NCBI RefSeq assembly: GCF_009756665.1
Contig: NZ_CP037953.1
Location: 434,001 to 498,000 of the forward strand
DNA: 64,000 nt
Reading direction: 5' to 3'
From: Permianibacter aggregans
Lineage (GTDB): Bacteria > Pseudomonadota > Gammaproteobacteria > Enterobacterales > Permianibacteraceae
A program made the position numbers and the translations under genes. Of this stretch, positions 63,764-64,000 are shown piece after piece (the first letter of the stretch is position 1; every line of letters begins with the position of its first letter). The notes under the pieces were generated by a model. The model saw only the letters and a program-made list of their open reading frames with translations. It did no database searches and was not told the DNA's origin.

Positions 63764-64000
63764 TCAAATCCAGATGTTCTTCAAGTTGCGACCGCCGTAG
63801 ATCAGGTTGGTCAGCGCGCGGCTAACGACCAGCGCGGTGAATACCGTCGTTGGAATACCAATCGTCAGCGTCACGGCAAAACCTTTGACCGGACCGGAGC
63901 CGATACCAAACAGCGCCAATGCGGCAATAAACGTTGTGACGTTGGCATCGGCAATGGTGCCGAAAGCGCGATCAAAACCACGGTCAATCGCCAACGCGGG
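63764..64000 (-). CDS. secD: Protein translocase subunit SecD (C-terminal end, partial)
   Basis: The frame is open to the window edge and gives 78 residues: [25 protein letters not shown], a typical SecD C-terminal motif, then two transmembrane helices and the end [14 protein letters not shown]. The start lies outside the window. secD-secF is a standard operon. Confidence 0.93.
   Translation of the reverse strand, partial: PALAIDRGFDRAFGTIADANVTTFIAALALFGIGSGPVKGFAVTLTIGIPTTVFTALVVSRALTNLIYGGRNLKNIWI

Overview
The window reads as chromosomal core from a free-living gammaproteobacterium outside the enterics. The basis is gene order: mutS-fdxA divergent from pncC/cinA; accD-folC-dedD-cvpA-purF; trmJ-cysE followed by iscRSUA-hscBA-fdx-iscX with suhB divergent; mnmC near epmC; a MucD-type HtrA; and secDF. 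Codon use looks even and moderately GC-rich throughout. I cannot name a genus. I see no rRNA, CRISPR array or prophage. Mobile DNA is limited to one decayed IS200-type insertion, one short palindromic MITE-like element and some dispersed hairpin repeats.

Layout. 1-9.3 kb: end of an unknown gene, tRNA-Arg, an acyl-CoA dehydrogenase, pncC, mutS-fdxA, two small conserved genes and a transsulfuration cluster (cystathionine beta-synthase, LysE-type exporter, cystathionine gamma-lyase/synthase). 9.4-14.2 kb: a fused E1 alpha-beta 2-oxoacid dehydrogenase, then nsrR-pdxB-DUF1304 and a VOC protein. 14.3-16.7 kb: gltX with a tRNA operon (Ala, broken Glu, intact Glu) carrying two 90-nt multi-hairpin elements, then tRNA-Val. 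16.8-20.3 kb: an NtrB/NtrC-like two-component pair followed by a lipoprotein gene with a near-perfect sigma-54 promoter and two upstream palindromes. 20.3-31.4 kb: a propeller protein with a degenerate GGDEF domain, an acyltransferase, the purF-to-accD operon, an ornithine/lysine decarboxylase behind a structured leader, and a PaiB-like gene. 31.4-37.4 kb: MITE, exported methyltransferase-like protein, nadA, a cold-shock gene with a long leader, a porin, mucD-like protease, tRNA-Lys. 37.5-45.6 kb: isc operon, cysE, trmJ, suhB. 45.7-64 kb: IS200 remnant, L,D-transpeptidase, alaC, folE, mnmC, NAD-kinase-like gene, epmC, HD-GYP phosphodiesterase with two unknown genes, proBA, MFS transporter, prmB-plsC, sixA-adenosine kinase-GNAT, secF and the end of secD.

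How the genes fit together. Sulfur and iron-sulfur metabolism dominates. CysE and the transsulfuration enzymes supply cysteine, IscS uses it, the Isc/Hsc set builds clusters, and the likely cluster-binding products NadA, FdxA, IscR and NsrR are nearby. The most original material is (i) the paired hairpin elements in the T-loop of tRNA-Glu sequences, whose stems covary while GGA-containing loops stay fixed; (ii) the compact sigma-54 regulator-plus-target module at 16.8-20.2 kb; and (iii) the structured leader of the decarboxylase gene, which from memory resembles the alphaproteobacterial speF leader.
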